Source of the DNA: Priapulus caudatus
Taxonomy: Eukaryota > Priapulida > Priapulimorpha > Priapulimorphida > Priapulidae
Length of the DNA: 25,486 bases
Direction of reading: 5' to 3'
NCBI RefSeq assembly: GCF_000485595.1
Contig: NW_014578804.1
Span: 30,549 to 56,034 of the forward strand
Positions within the stretch are counted from its first letter, which is position 1, and each line of letters begins with the position of its first letter. A program made the position numbers and the translations under genes. This document shows, piece by piece, positions 1-11,575 of this stretch. A model generated the notes under the pieces. That model saw nothing but the letters and a program-made list of their open reading frames with translations, was not told the DNA's origin and searched no databases.

Positions 1-410
1 AAAATTAGTCATTGTATCTACAGACTGCATCTACACGCCCACTTGTACACCACCAGCGAGTGTTTACTGGACTCTATTTACTGGCATGTGCGCCGGTGGC
101 AGTCCAAGCTGCGACTGTACATGTAGACCATGAATGTTTCATGAATGTACATGAATATTTCTATGTGCATGATTGTCTATCTATTTCTATGTGTTGAAAT
201 GGTATTAATGTTAATTGCCTTCTGCTGCGTTACTCTGTTCTGTGTGTTTTGCAGCCGCAAACAAATTTTAGATTTTAATTAAATAAAATTCGGCGAGCAC
301 TTCCATAAGAGCATTACAATTTAAAGCAAAACGAAATTGTTATTATACACATGTTAGTAGGTTATATACATTGTTAATACTTATATATTTAACAGCAATG
401 TGGCAGGCTA
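1..410 (+). repeat. Dispersed module Q, clean copy 1
   Basis: The first ~130 bases recur almost exactly from 1033 and from 15235, and in an insertion-riddled form around 3600-3700. Later parts of this copy (to about 350) also recur after 1133. Past position 230 there is a pyrimidine-rich stretch ending TTTTGCAG (about 247-254), which resembles a 3' splice site, and about 30 bases later an AATAAA-type polyadenylation signal (about 281-287). The short open frame at the start of Q is not conserved as protein and is not called as a gene. The module could be an untranslated part of a duplicated transcript or simply a repeat family. The family is not recognised. The strand given is that of the splice-like site. 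Confidence 0.75.
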
Positions 411-610
411 TATGATAGAGATCGGGTCGGGGCCGTTTATGAGTGAAAAATGAGCATATATTTATCTATAGTAACAAAACTCGTAATAAATTATTACCAT
501 CCTAATAATTACCATTTTACTAAATAAACACAAACGCACGCGCGCATGCACACACACGCATTAACAACCCCCCCCCCCCAACACGCACACGCACACACAC
601 TGACACATGT
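411..610. repeat. AT-rich spacer with CA-rich microsatellite and C-homopolymer
   Basis: AT-rich sequence leading into a CA/CGCA-rich stretch (about 529-605) interrupted by an eleven-base C run near 569-580. The word GATAGAGATCG near 415-425 also occurs in the hairpin of module P and near 1830, so this spacer may contain a decayed P fragment. Nothing coding is visible. Confidence 0.6.
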
Positions 611-668
611 ATATAATATCAGGAGTAGATAATAGAAGATCTTCTATAATCTACTCCTGATAATATAT
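611..668. repeat. Near-perfect palindrome centred at 639/640
   Basis: The 58 bases read nearly the same on both strands. The centre is GAAGATCTTC with no loop, and the only unpaired positions are 631/648 and 616/663. It could extrude as a cruciform. Its left half begins TATCAGGAGTA and continues ATAATAGAAGATC, which resembles the start of module P at about 769 (TATCAGGAATA, ATAATAGAGATC). It therefore looks like a more symmetrical relative of the P hairpin. Confidence 0.9.
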
Positions 669-678
669 AATATATATA

Positions 679-725
<47 letters not shown>

Positions 726-745
726 TATACTGTGTATATATATAA
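656..745. repeat. (TA)n microsatellite
   Basis: Nearly uninterrupted TA dinucleotides from about 661 to 726, continuing degenerately to about 745. It directly abuts the palindrome at 611-668. Such tracts are unstable and commonly break assemblies. Confidence 0.95.
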
Positions 746-768
746 ATGAAAAAATTGTCCCCGTACCT

Positions 769-1032
769 AATTATCAGGAATATATAATAGAGATCGAACT
801 CTATTATATATGTTTTGATTATACTCCTTTCTTTTCTTTTATTATCCAATAGTCAAAATCTATCACGATATTATATTCGAAGTACATAATTATCACGTTT
901 CATTTTTTCATTTATTGTGCACTCCTGATTATACATATGTACTATGTAGCCTACTCATGTATTATAGCGAAGGCTATTTTTAAAAATAATGGCTAATGTT
1001 CGCGTAGATACCCATACATTGATGACTATTTT
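769..1032. repeat. Dispersed module P, clean copy 1 (hairpin-bearing)
   Basis: Begins with a hairpin whose 12-base arms (TATATAATAGAG and its complement, about 780-809) flank the loop ATCGAA. The rest is AT-rich and runs directly into module Q at 1033. The same P-Q junction occurs at 15234/15235. The match to 14988-15234 is almost base for base apart from small indels. A third copy starts near 2740 and soon becomes noisy. There is no open frame of note. This is a repeat of unknown class, possibly a non-autonomous element or part of a tandem unit of about 1 kb, given the Q-to-Q distance of 1032 bases. Confidence 0.85.
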
Positions 1033-1450
1033 AAAATTAGTCATTGTATCTACAGACTGCATCTACACGCCCACTTGTACACCACCAGCGAGTGTTTACT
1101 GGACTCTATTTACTGGCATGTGCGCCGGTGCAGTCAAGGCTGCGACTGTAACCATGTCTAGACCATGATGTTTCATGAATGTACAGTGAATACAATTTCT
1201 ATGGTCAAGCACTGATTTGTGCTATCATTTCTATGTGTTGAAATGGGTATTACATGTAATAGATGCCTTCGTGCCTCGGCGTTACTCTGTTCTGTGTTTT
1301 TGGCGCAGCCAGCAAAACCCCAAATTTAGATGTTAATTAAATAAAAAATTCGGAAGAGCACGTCATATGAGAAAGCATTGCAATTTAAAGCAAAACGAAA
1401 TGTGTTATTATAAATTCACATGTTAGGTAGGGTTGATATAGAACGGCGCC
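1033..1450 (+). repeat. Module Q, copy 2, clean then insertion-riddled
   Basis: Matches 1-350 in order. The first ~98 bases are identical to copy 1. From about 1131 there are frequent one- to three-base insertions: for example, the run TTGAAATGGTATTAATG of copy 1 appears here as TTGAAATGGGTATTACATG. The acceptor-like tract and the AATAAA region are both recognisable but damaged. The abrupt change in quality at 1131 marks the probable end of an original contig. Confidence 0.8.
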
Positions 1451-2300
1451 GAATCTCACGCTCCCAATTGTTAGATAACGTCGTTGCTCTAGGTCCTCAT
1501 GTATGGCTGTCGTAATTAATATAGTAATACTTTATAGTATATTAAAAGAAGTATAATGTAAAAGCATTATTTATTACTAACTGTTATTAGATACTACTAT
1601 AGCGTTCAGTCAGTAGATAGTATATATATATTACTATATGCTATTATTACTAATAATTATACCGAGCACACTACAATAGATATATCAATTTAAATAATGT
1701 GCAACTGGTCAGATAACTATGAAGATGATATCAATGAAGAGGAATATGTATAATTACATTGTAATACTATTATCACCTATAATATTGTGCCATTTATATA
1801 GACTGTAGTCACAATGTGACACATGAGAGTATGATAGAGATCGTCCCAGTGGCGTCGACCACTAATTGCGGCGTCGTATTTTATTCTGAGTGGAAACCCT
1901 ATATTCTGGAAGCCTATCTATTACCACGATTTATAATCACTGATGACTGCCGTACCACGAAGCGAAAACTCACTGGTAAATAAATTATTAACCGCGAATC
2001 GTAATGGCGCTAGCAAGACATTTTACACTCCTGTGCCCTTACACAGACCGAAATTAGACCTACACTCAAAACAGGGCTCTCGCCGGTGTTGTTTCCCCTA
2101 GCCAGTGAATTAAACTTACCTCGATGGTATACCTGATACCCGAGCGGACACTGCACTAGTTGCACTGTAATACACACTGTTCATCTTATGTACATATTCT
2201 TATAGCCGACTAGTCCATGCAACTACACGACACGCATAACACAACATTCGCCACCTCATCTACCCTCGTACCAAATACACTCCGGAGTGTGTACCCTGGT
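1451..2300. other. No recognisable feature (noisy AT-rich sequence)
   Basis: AT-rich sequence with no open frame longer than a few dozen codons and no recognised repeat, except a GATAGAGATCG word near 1830 shared with module P and with 415-425. It lies inside the block of suspected low-accuracy sequence, so the absence of features may partly reflect errors. Confidence 0.5.
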
Positions 2301-3600
2301 ACTGCCACCCACCATTAAATACAATGTACATACCTTTGCATCATACATGTCATAATTCTAACAATTACAAATGTAAAACAATCAATTACCCATTAAAATG
2401 TACAAATATTATCCAAAAACATACCCAATAATAAGGAAATTTTAAGAGAAGAGTCGATAAAATAGAAAAGTTTTCTATTATAACAATGCATCAACATCTG
2501 AATGCAACATATATATTAATAATTACAATGTACAAATTTCGCACATTAACAGTCTAATATTAAATCTATTACATGTACATTAATATAGTCATATATACAT
2601 TAAAATTACATATCCATCAATTAACATATGTACATATCCACTATTTATTAATATATACACTTTCAACAAATTACAATTACACTTTCAATATTAATATAAA
2701 TTAACCACAATTTACATGTACGGAATCTATATAATTATATATATAAATGAAATTGTCCCTGTAAACCTATTATCAGGATATATAATAGAGATCGAACTCT
2801 ATTATATATGTTTTTGATTATACTCCTTTCTTTTTTTTATTATCCAATAGTCAAAATCATCAGAGTATACCATTACCTACTGAGTGACAGATTCACTATT
2901 ATATGATTTACCCACCCTACTGTCCTCACATTGTCAGTCCCTCTCATGTGATAATAATAATATTGTGCACCATTTACCCGTCCCATGGTACCATTCCATT
3001 TAAATGCATATTCCAATTAACCATTACATAATTCCCCATAACACCTGTAAATGAATTCCAAAACAATTACATGTAACACCCTTTTTCAACCCAATTCTTG
3101 CCATAATTAAAATAAACATTATGTACTCAATATTTACCATGCACACAATTTCCAAAGTCACTCATTAACAAATAGAACATCTTCCCACAATTACAGCGAA
3201 GGTCTATTTTTCTAAAATATAATTCATGCTAATGTCGCACGAATAGACAATACCAACAAATGTACACATCTTTAACATTGAATACTAACTTAGTAGAAAT
3301 AATAGTCTATTTGATACATTCTGACGAGAGGCCAATTATAAAAGTGCAATCTACACGCCCCCAAACAAATTGTAACCATGTAACAACAATTCCCATTAAC
3401 ATGAACAATATTCAGCAATTAGCATGGTAAACATAAAATTCCGCAAACATTACTTGTACAACTTTCAAAACAATTTACATGGTACAACTTTCCACATTGA
3501 GAGCATATCAATTATTTGTACACACATTTTACAATGTCACTCAAATTCGCAAAGCATTACATATAAAATACATAGTACATATTCCAACGATTACATACTA
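2300..3600 (-). repeat. Degenerate TACATGTAC/TTCCACATT-type satellite, noisy
   Basis: Words such as ACATGTAC, ACATATTCCA, TTCCACATT and AATTACA recur at irregular spacing of about 20 bases. They are the reverse complement of the words that dominate 8500-9480 (GTGGAATATGTACATGTAA). A copy of module P (about 2740-2870) is embedded. Units are too damaged for a reliable period or consensus. No coding sequence is seen. Confidence 0.5.
2725..2870. repeat. Module P, copy 2
   Basis: Contains the P hairpin (arms around ATCGAA at about 2779-2810) and the following TTTTGATTATACTCCTTTC stretch, preceded by AAATGAAATTGTCCC as in copy 1. Similarity fades after about 2870, although GCGAAGGTCTATTTTT near 3195 corresponds to GCGAAGGCTATTTTT of the clean copies. 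The rest of P is probably present but damaged or interrupted. Confidence 0.75.
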
Positions 3601-3604
3601 CACA

Positions 3605-4215
3605 TTAACAAACCACCACGAGTGTTTTACATTAGGGCTCCTATTTACTCGAGGCAACATGCTGCGCACCGGTGCAAGTCCCAAGCTGCGAAACATGTAC
3701 ATGTACGCTACACGGTTTGGCGCCTATCGGATAATACTTCCCTAGCGCCCTGGGCAATAGGCTTTGGCCGGCCATATTGGTATAGAGGAAAACACCCTTG
3801 AAAGTATTCCGTATTCCCTATACCGCAGAATTACACTCGTACAGTAAATTTTCGTAATCTTGTTACCTGGTAGCTCCACAAAACATCCTCACTGCCGTTT
3901 CATTTCTCCCCACTATTAAGAGAAATTCTGCCACCGTGCAATGTACAATGCTCCCTACCAATCACATCAAAAATGCTCAGACTGTTTTGTAGCCAAATAA
4001 ATCTTTAATTACATGTACCTAACTCCGCCCAACAACTTGCAACCCCACCATTAGCGTTCGTAAAAAATCTTCACATAAACAAGTCACGTACGAACCGGAC
4101 GCTTTAACAGTTGTAACAATATCAGGCTATAAAATGGTGTCGTGTTCGGCGACGGTAAGTGCATTCAGATTAGTCTCCAAAGATGTGCCCAAAGACAGAG
4201 ACGACAACCCGAGCA
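3605..4215 (+). repeat. Modules Q+R, noisy copy with TATA-like box
   Basis: Collinear with 15290-15600. It has the CACCGGTG-CAGTC-AAGCTGCG words of Q, then GGCCATATTG, TATAGAGGAAA and CACCCTTGAAAGT, then a TATAAAA box (4128-4134), GGCGACG followed by a GTAAGT donor-like hexamer (4155-4160), and TTCAGATTAGT. Many single-base insertions separate it from the clean copy. A further collinear stretch resumes at about 4755. The insertion pattern suggests sequencing error rather than biological decay. Confidence 0.75.
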
Positions 4216-4754
4216 TCCGTCGTCTATAGAGAGTGGAGAACACTTTCCCGTGCGCGGATTCGTCTAAGGTGAAATGGTGAGTAAATGTTAATTATGCGAA
4301 TTAGCAGCTGGTCGCTCTTTCCCGGACTTTAAGTATTCTCGTTTTGTTAACCGGCATCTTGATATAGAGTAAGTCGCTATGGGCCCCGCGTCGCGTCTGA
4401 GCATAATCTTAACGTACTTACCCCTTCCCAGGTGGCATCGTGAGCCCGCCTCGTGAGCAGCGACCCCTTATAGCCACTTTGATTTCCGGCGCGCCACACA
4501 ATGTGACCACCGCTACCCCCCCGTTTATAGCGTGTTTTCTTGTTAGTATTAAACTAGACGTGGCCAAAGTGTTTGACTTTTTCGCTCTCGTCTTTAATTC
4601 AGAGATATTTCCAGCACACCAACGCACCTGTCAATCGCAGTAGCGTCAGCCGGATATAATGCTTAGAGTAATGCCCAGTGTGTGTAGTAGGATCAGAGCG
4701 TCGTAGTTGCGGTAATATATCCATCCGGACCCATGAATACCTAATTTAAGTACT
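4216..4754. other. Segment absent from the clean R copy
   Basis: The clean copy (about 15600-15780) has unrelated sequence of about 180 bases at this place. This segment contains GTGAGT and GTAAGT donor-like words but no recognised protein. The two opposing short frames at 4418-4643 are shadows of each other and lack recognisable motifs. Confidence 0.4.
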
Positions 4755-4935
4755 GCTTCCACCGACATGCAAAACTTGATCTTTCCTCAATTCTAAGATT
4801 TTATACGATCCTTACGCCTTAAATAGAATATTCGTGCAGTCAATTTATCGAAAATGTTTAGCTAGTTAATTTCCGAGGTGGAATACAGTCCTGTAGTAGG
4901 ATAAACCCAATTCCCGACCCATTATATACCGGTTG
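4755..4935 (+). repeat. Module R distal part, noisy copy
   Basis: Collinear with 15790-15930. Shared words are CCTCAATTCT, TTTATACGATCCTTAC, GAATACAGTC and CTGTAGTAGGAT, continuing as AAACCC-AATTC-ACCCATTATATA opposite the clean AAACCGAATAATTCTGTCCC. The match therefore appears to run about 25-30 bases into the left arm of the foldback element described at 15903, then stops. Confidence 0.65.
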
Positions 4936-5840
4936 CTGGTTTCGGCGAGTCCCGCCGCCACTGGCGAAGGCACAGTAGTTTTAAGTGGAGGAGTTTAAGT
5001 TGGAGCAGAGAGAAGAGGACGGCGCGCGCAGCACGCGAGCTGCGCATTTGATCACCGCCGATATAAAGATGGAAGCGCGTACGCACTCTCTGTGCCGCCG
5101 GCGAGATACGCCGCACCGGCGGCCGACCTGAAGTAGTCTGAATGTTGCGCAGTCACGTGTGTACTCTACCGTCGACACCGAACTGACTGTCAGCGCCTGC
5201 TATCGCATGCGGCCCAGCTACCCGCGCCAGACGCGCGCACGACGAGTATATATCGTGCGCGAGACACACTGCTGCGAGAGATGTCCACCGACTTTTCGAC
5301 CGGCTGACGGCCGACCCGCCCGCGTTTGCCCGGCGCGGGGGGGGGCAGGGGCCTGGGCTAGCGGCCAGAACGAAGGGGCAGGGAGGCACGCGTGCCGGCG
5401 CCTTCCGGCGAGGACGAGACGGGCGCGGGGAGGGGGGGCGGTCTGGTGTGTTTTTTTTTTTTTTTGTGTCTTTCTTTTTTTTGTTTGCCGCACCCTCGCG
5501 ATATGACGTTTTCGCGGCCGGACTTGAAAATAACGTTAAACGATTCCACGCGCAGCCCTCTATTCTTCCGCTTCTGGGTTTGGTTTTTCGTTTCTGTTGT
5601 ATTCTTTCGTTCTTTTTAGGCTGGAAATGTTAGGGAGGAGTCGGCTGGAGAGGTGCGCGGGAGCATTTTTGCGCGCGTATTCGCGCGTGCCGTGGCCTGT
5701 ACAGCACGCCCGCGTTCCACACCTCGAGGTTTTCTCGGTCCAAGTGTTGTCTCCGCGTGTCTAATTGTGTGAACCGCAGTTCCACCCGTCGGTCCGTTCT
5801 CCTCTCGCCGCCCGCCCGTCTCTGTTTACTTAAAAATCCC
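4936..5840. other. GC- and CpG-rich segment without recognised gene
   Basis: The sequence changes abruptly to high GC with many CpG dinucleotides, G-runs (about 5336-5350) and T-homopolymers (about 5451-5465 and 5472-5480). Several short overlapping frames exist on both strands but translate to low-complexity Arg/Pro/Ala, as expected from composition alone. It could be a CpG-rich promoter or 5' exon, but no start, splice pair or domain supports that. Confidence 0.4.
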
Positions 5841-8480
5841 ATTCGTGTTGTCTTTATTTTCTATCTTTATTTTTTTTATATTCTTCTTCGTCGGTGCCTC
5901 ACAGTCTGTCTTTCATCTCCTTCTGTTTCTTCATAACTATTATTTCTTCTCTTTTTGTACCATTGCCTCGATATTTTGGTGAGCATGCTGTAGTTGAGTA
6001 AAAAAAGCAGAGGCGCGAGCTGTCAACACAAAACGAAATGACTAATCCGTGGCCCGAGTGAGTCCACTCAAACGATTAGCATCTATCCCGGCCTGTCACA
6101 AAGATAACTTATCGTACTACGCACTATCACACCTAGCTACTCAGCGCCTGCTCTGCACACTTAATACACTTACATTAGCTGTATCGCCCTCTACTCGTAA
6201 GCGGCGCGTGTGCAGTAGAAGTATATATCACGATGGCATCATCATCGCCGAGTATTCACTGCGATACGCTGAGACGAACAGAGCTGTCACTCTCACGTTG
6301 AACTTAATCACCTACTCATGCCTTCGGAGTGAAGTTGTTGTTGGTCTGTATATCTCCTTCAGTTGACTCCTGCATCTGACGCCATACTCTGTCGTGAGCT
6401 GTTGACTTGCTGTCTTGTTTCATGTTAACTACTTTGCTGTGACTATCTGACACACTAATGCCAGGGTTCTCATAGGAATCGCACGCACGTATCCACATGA
6501 TCAGCGTCTGATGCACAGATTCTCTCCACCCATCTAATACAATCATGATGATGAAAGAGAAGCTCCTTTCACAAGACGCGGGCTACGCTGGTGTTTCTTT
6601 TGGATTCGATTTCCTATTTCATTTCAAGTTCCTCTATTTCTATCTTATTTTATATCTTGGCTACTTATTCTCTAGCTATTCGTCCACACACATATTTACA
6701 CACCAATACTCTATACTCGCACGTAGCCGTATCAGTTAACGTGCGTTGCTTTTCTACGTGTTAATCTGTCGATGATTGAAATAAGTCCTATATATATCTG
6801 TTATATCTGTGTGTAGGTAATGTATAATTATCTATTTTTAGTAATCTACTTTTTATATTTAGATCCTGAGTATGTTTTGAGTAAGGTGAGGCACAGTCGC
6901 GCACACTGTATCGTGTGCACTGTTTCAACTCTCTAGCCTCATCTCTCTCTCAGTCGCGCGCATCCTCTCTCTCGCTCCCTGCTTCCTTCACACGCTACAC
7001 CTCGGCATTTTAACGCTATACTATAGGCCAAGGACACGCGCCTTTGCGCGCTTGCATAATACATCCAGTGCACATCGACCGATGGATGCGCGAAAAGCGA
7101 TGCTACTGAACCATCAAGCCTGCACAATATCGAACGCGCCCACCACAAACCACCCCCACACCTAGACCCCGACCACGCCACACACCCACGGGACCCGCGT
7201 GCACTGCGCTCCACCACACGCCCCCCCCGTCACACCGCCTAATCACCGACTCCTTCGACCGCGAACTAGTTACGACCGCTGGCCACACACACACAACAGA
7301 CGCTACGCTTCGTTATATGACCGCCACACGCCCCGCTACACTTGGTCACATTCGCCTCTCTCCGTCCTGGCCCTCTCCTCTCCTCCCCGAAGGCCCCTCT
7401 CCTCCCTGCTCCCGATGCGATCGTCGGCTACCACGCTGTGGCGTTGCGCCTCGAGAGGATGCAGAAGTGACGCTGTACACCGAGGGCACATAGCGCTCCG
7501 GACAATCATTCCACAGCCGATGCCTTCGTTTTTCTGTCAGACTACGGGATCGCGTGACTTTGATCGCTTCCCACGACGAATATCTCGGTCAGCGCCGGCT
7601 GGCGCACCCAGAACTCAGCAGATCGTAATACATCGCATAGCGAAAGACCGGGACACTCCACCGGTGGCTGCCACAATTCTGCTCAAACCACTTCCGCTTC
7701 TCTAGCGCTTCGCGCCTTCCGTCTCGCAATCCGAGATCTGCCCCGCTCCTCCATCTCCGTCTCACTACCTCCAAACTCCGGACCGCCGGCGCCTGCGAAC
7801 TTATTACATGATCACACTGTATCGCCCCACGCCGGTCGATCTCACCAGACGTGATCGGCAACACTGGCACCTCGACATACTCGACCACTTCCAACCACCT
7901 GCACTTTACGGCCACAGTCGCGTCTGGACCCGACCCATTACGCATCCCGCCAACAACACGCACTACATGCACATCCCCCGCCCTCGCGTAACATAACACG
8001 TCGCACATTCGCACAACGTGGCCACTGTCTAGTTACTATCTCAACACCGCTATAATGGCGCGGGTGGCACCAGTTCTCACGGGTATTCCGCACTGCTAGC
8101 GCAGCACGCCCGCCGTGTACGTGACGTACGCTCCCGCGCGCCCACTCGGCGGACTGTACTCTCCTAATTAACTCAAGCTCCGTAACCCAACAGCTCTCAC
8201 ACGCAACGCGCGTCACTCGCTGCTGATAATCACGCCATAATTTTCTTCTTATACACACACAGTGCACGCGATGCGCTCACCCTACAGTGCCGAGTAGTGG
8301 GAGTACCCTCACCTGGATTTTCGTGCGCACTGTGCTCAGTGTGTGGCGGTGTAGTAATTATTCAATAATTGTCACACACCCACTGAAGCATTATGTGCTG
8401 AGGACAATCCATCTTGCAGATTATCCATCTGTCCTGATGTACGTGCAGCATGTGGTACACCGCAAGTGACGGCTTATGGC
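5841..8480. other. No recognisable gene; low-complexity patches
   Basis: Mixed composition. It is T-rich at 5841-5990, CT-rich near 6930-6985 and AC-rich around 7140-7220, and otherwise lacks repeats. Open frames up to 168 codons (7199-7705) give Arg/Ser/Pro/His-rich translations without domains and overlap equally long frames on the other strand, so they are not called. The sequence lies in the suspected low-accuracy block. Confidence 0.4.
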
Positions 8481-8489
8481 AGTGGATGT

Positions 8490-9480
8490 GAATATTTACT
8501 AGGACAGTAACATATATGCGGGTTCAGAATAAGCCGGCGATGTGGGGGATGTGTAATACGTGATATGTCTGTATTATATGTAAATTGATGTGGTTACATT
8601 ACAATGTGCATATTTATATGCATGTGAGTGTACATGTAATGTTGAATAAGTGTACAATGTAAATGTGGAATATGTACCTGTAAATGTGGAAATATGTTCA
8701 AATGTAATGTGGAATGTGTACTAATGTAAAATGTGTGAAATAATATATTACATGTGGAACAGTCACATTAATAATTGACCAGTGTACATGTATGTCGCAT
8801 ACTTACTGTAATGTATTGTTCAATGTATGAAATGTTACATGTAACTGTGGAATAGTTTCTATCAATGAGTGCTAGCTGTATGTGGAACTATGTACATGTA
8901 AAATGTGGATATTCCGATTAAATGTGGAATATGTTCAAATGTAAATTGGAATGTTCATGGTCTGTGATAATTATCTGCAATTGAAGTCCAATTGCACTGT
9001 GAGTGTACAGATGTGCATATGTTTCATTACTGTGGATGTGTAACACTTTTGTGGATCATTTAATATGCAATATCGGACAGTGTAACATGTAATGTATGAC
9101 GTGTACTACGTGGTAAATATGTACCATCGTAATGTGAGAGATAAATACGTACTGTGTCATATATAACATTATTGACTACTTGGATTTTGTTGTGAGTGTA
9201 CATTATATGACTATATGTACATAGTATCATTTGATGATACTTTCTAATTTATGGACTCTCTCCATTTCTACCATTATCGATATGTGCACTACACTACATG
9301 GAATGTGTATCACCTGTAATGCGAATCACATTAAATGCCACACTCTGTACCGATAGTGAGCGCTCACGACACAATCATGTTACCAATGTAAATGCATTCC
9401 GCATGTGTATACTACATCTAATGTGCATACTGTACATATATTGACATGTGTATAAATCAAGTGCAACTAACGTGTCATGT
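8490..9480 (+). repeat. Degenerate ~21-bp satellite (GTAAATGTGGAATATGTAC type)
   Basis: Consecutive units such as GTAAATGTGGAATATGTACCT, GTAAATGTGGAAATATGTTC and GTAATGTGGAATGTGTACT follow each other around 8655-8725, with spacing of 21-24 bases. Words of the same kind (GTGGAATATGT, ACATGTAA, AATGTGGA) continue to about 9450 with increasing damage. The reverse-complement form fills part of 2300-3600. The variable unit length fits either old satellite decay or insertion errors. Confidence 0.65.
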
Positions 9481-10300
9481 CGTTATTCGTCGAAGTGTAA
9501 TTCCAGTGACCCATCGCAAGTAGTCTTCATCCACTCGGCTGCACCACACACCGGACACCGACCGCAACCCGCAGCACTCGTTTCTTAGCACATGGGGCGC
9601 CTGTCACGACTCGTTGCTCGGTGTACAGCGCAGCCATAGAGCAAGCGCACCGTACGGACGCGACAGCAGCCACGGTGTCACAGCAACTGCGTGTACGAAC
9701 AAGCTATTCACGCCCCATAACTGAATCATTACTAGTACATCTGGCCTCTACGCCTACGGCCTCTCTCGCCCTTACATGCCGTGGCCAGTAGTGATGCATA
9801 ATTACGTGAAAGTGTGGCATCGTGCGCGTGCGACAGCTGCGCGCATACATGTACGTACTGATGCGTGTGGTGCATGTGCTAGTGTACGTGTCCCTGGCGT
9901 TATCTGCGGTGCGTGCATCTGCATGTATGGATGTACATATCGACGTGTTGCGGCGGTGTCGCCGAATGTACGTGCAATTGCGTGTAATACGTGCGTGCGC
10001 GCTACACGTAGCGGATACGGGTTTACACTTGCTCGTGGTTTGACACCATATAGACCGAAATCTCCCCACCTCTCACTGCTTCCGTCATCTCTGAATTGAA
10101 CTCCCTTCCCGGTGTCTCCATCTCACCTGACACTCAATTAACTTCAAATTAGACGATATATATTTATATATTACTATAGTTGATAGACTCTATCAACCAT
10201 CGTCGGCACCCCCACTTCGGGTCGCAATACTAGTACCATACCTAGTTACATACACCGCGACGAGCGGCACGCCGTCCCCTCGCTCTCATCGCGTCGCACT
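9481..10300. other. Degenerate GT/GC-rich low-complexity sequence
   Basis: From about 9800 to 10015 the + strand is a loose run of TGCG, TGTA and GTGC words, like an interrupted tetranucleotide microsatellite. Compare the clean version at 22165-22400. Short frames of 73-121 codons on both strands are translations of this repeat and are not called. A small AT-rich inverted pair flanks 10175-10200 (GTTGATAGA / TCTATCAAC). Confidence 0.5.
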
Positions 10301-10450
10301 CTCTCTCTTGTCTCCATCCCTCCCCTCCCTCCCTCCTTTCCCCCTCTGCTCTTCTCATCATTTTCTCTCTCTCTCTCATCTCTCTCCTCCTCCTCTCACC
10401 TCTCGCCTCAACTCCTCTCGTCCAGTCTCTCTGCCTGCATATTCAATCTC
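10300..10450 (+). repeat. CT-rich (polypyrimidine) tract 1
   Basis: Mostly C and T on the + strand with (CTCT)n runs. The Ser/Leu/Pro-rich translation is a consequence of the repeat and is not evidence of a protein. Confidence 0.8.
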
Positions 10451-10997
10451 GCTCTCGCCTCGATTGCGGGTTTTCGCAGTCGGTGCCGATTCCACTGATT
10501 ATTCGTCGGATTTCAGTTCCCCGGTTCAATCCGCAGAACGTTGTCGAGTCACGCTGTTTTTTGTTTCATATTCCGCGGCAGCCGAGTAATGTGCGACCGC
10601 AATCATCAATGAGACCGACAGCTAGTTAGACGGCGAACCATCGGTGCATCCAGGTTCTTGCTAAGCTTATGATCACATCCATTTCGCAAGTATTTACATA
10701 TTGCCCGCACGCCAGACGACGAGTTAGCACAGGCGGCCCAGTTGCGAGATCCACGCGCGATGCGCAGTCACTCACACACTTTTCATCTCTCGTTCGACGA
10801 CCGATTCGTAGCGCCGCTGGTCGATCATGATCGCTTTCTGGACGCGAACGCCATTGCAGTAACGCTCAGACAAGAGGAATCAGCGGTTCATGTTGAGAAA
10901 TGAAATAATATCAAAAAAAACAGAAATTGGGTAAACCGAAAGGAATGCGCGCGATCACGACTGTTGACCATTGTTTGACCACTGTTTTAACAGTGTA
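10451..10997. other. Interval between CT tracts, no feature seen
   Basis: Mixed sequence with no repeat or credible frame. It includes an A8 run near 10912 and a weak direct repeat, TTGACCATTGTTTGACCACTG, near 10964-10984. Confidence 0.4.
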
Positions 10998-11104
10998 GTT
11001 GCGCCCGCGATCACTCTCTCTCTCCTCTCCTCTCATCTCGCTCTCTCTCTGCTCTCTCTCCTCTCTTTCTATCTCGCTCTCGCTCATCGCTCTCTCGTCT
11101 CATG

Positions 11105-11135
<31 letters not shown>

Positions 11136-11575
11136 TTTCTCGCTCTCTCTCTCAGCGGGCGCCGACAGAGTCAGCGCCGCCGAACCGACGAGCCCCGACG
11201 CGCGACAGCCCGCCCACGGCGACGGACCATGCAAAAACAAAAGCTTCTCTCTCTCTCTTCTCACTTCTCTCTTCTCCCTCTCTCTTCGCTCTCGCTCTCG
11301 CTCCGCTCTCTCTCTCTCGTCTCTTCTCGTTCTTCTCTCTCTCTCTCTCTCTCTCTCTTCGCTTTCTCTCTCTCTGCTCTCTCTTCTCTCTCCATCTCCG
11401 TCTCTCTCTCTCCTCACCTTATCTCTTTCTCCTCTCTCTCTCATCTTCATCGCTCTCATCCTTCTCTCTTTCTCTCTTTGTCATCTCTCCTCTCGTCTCT
11501 CATCTCTCTCCCTCTCTCTGACTCTCATCCGATCTTCTCTCTCTCTCGCTTCCTCTCACATCATAAGGATCGAAA
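10998..11575 (+). repeat. CT-rich (polypyrimidine) tract 2
   Basis: Nearly continuous CT dinucleotide sequence interrupted by occasional G and A and by a 90-base GC-rich insert (about 11155-11245). All frames on the + strand stay open for this reason and translate to Ser/Leu repeats, and the minus strand to Arg/Glu repeats. Such tracts can form triplex DNA and often collapse in assemblies. Confidence 0.9.

Noticed and set aside
2300-9480. CRISPR-like regular repeats
   Set aside because: Repeat units are contiguous, degenerate and of variable spacing with no unique spacers, and the context is eukaryotic.
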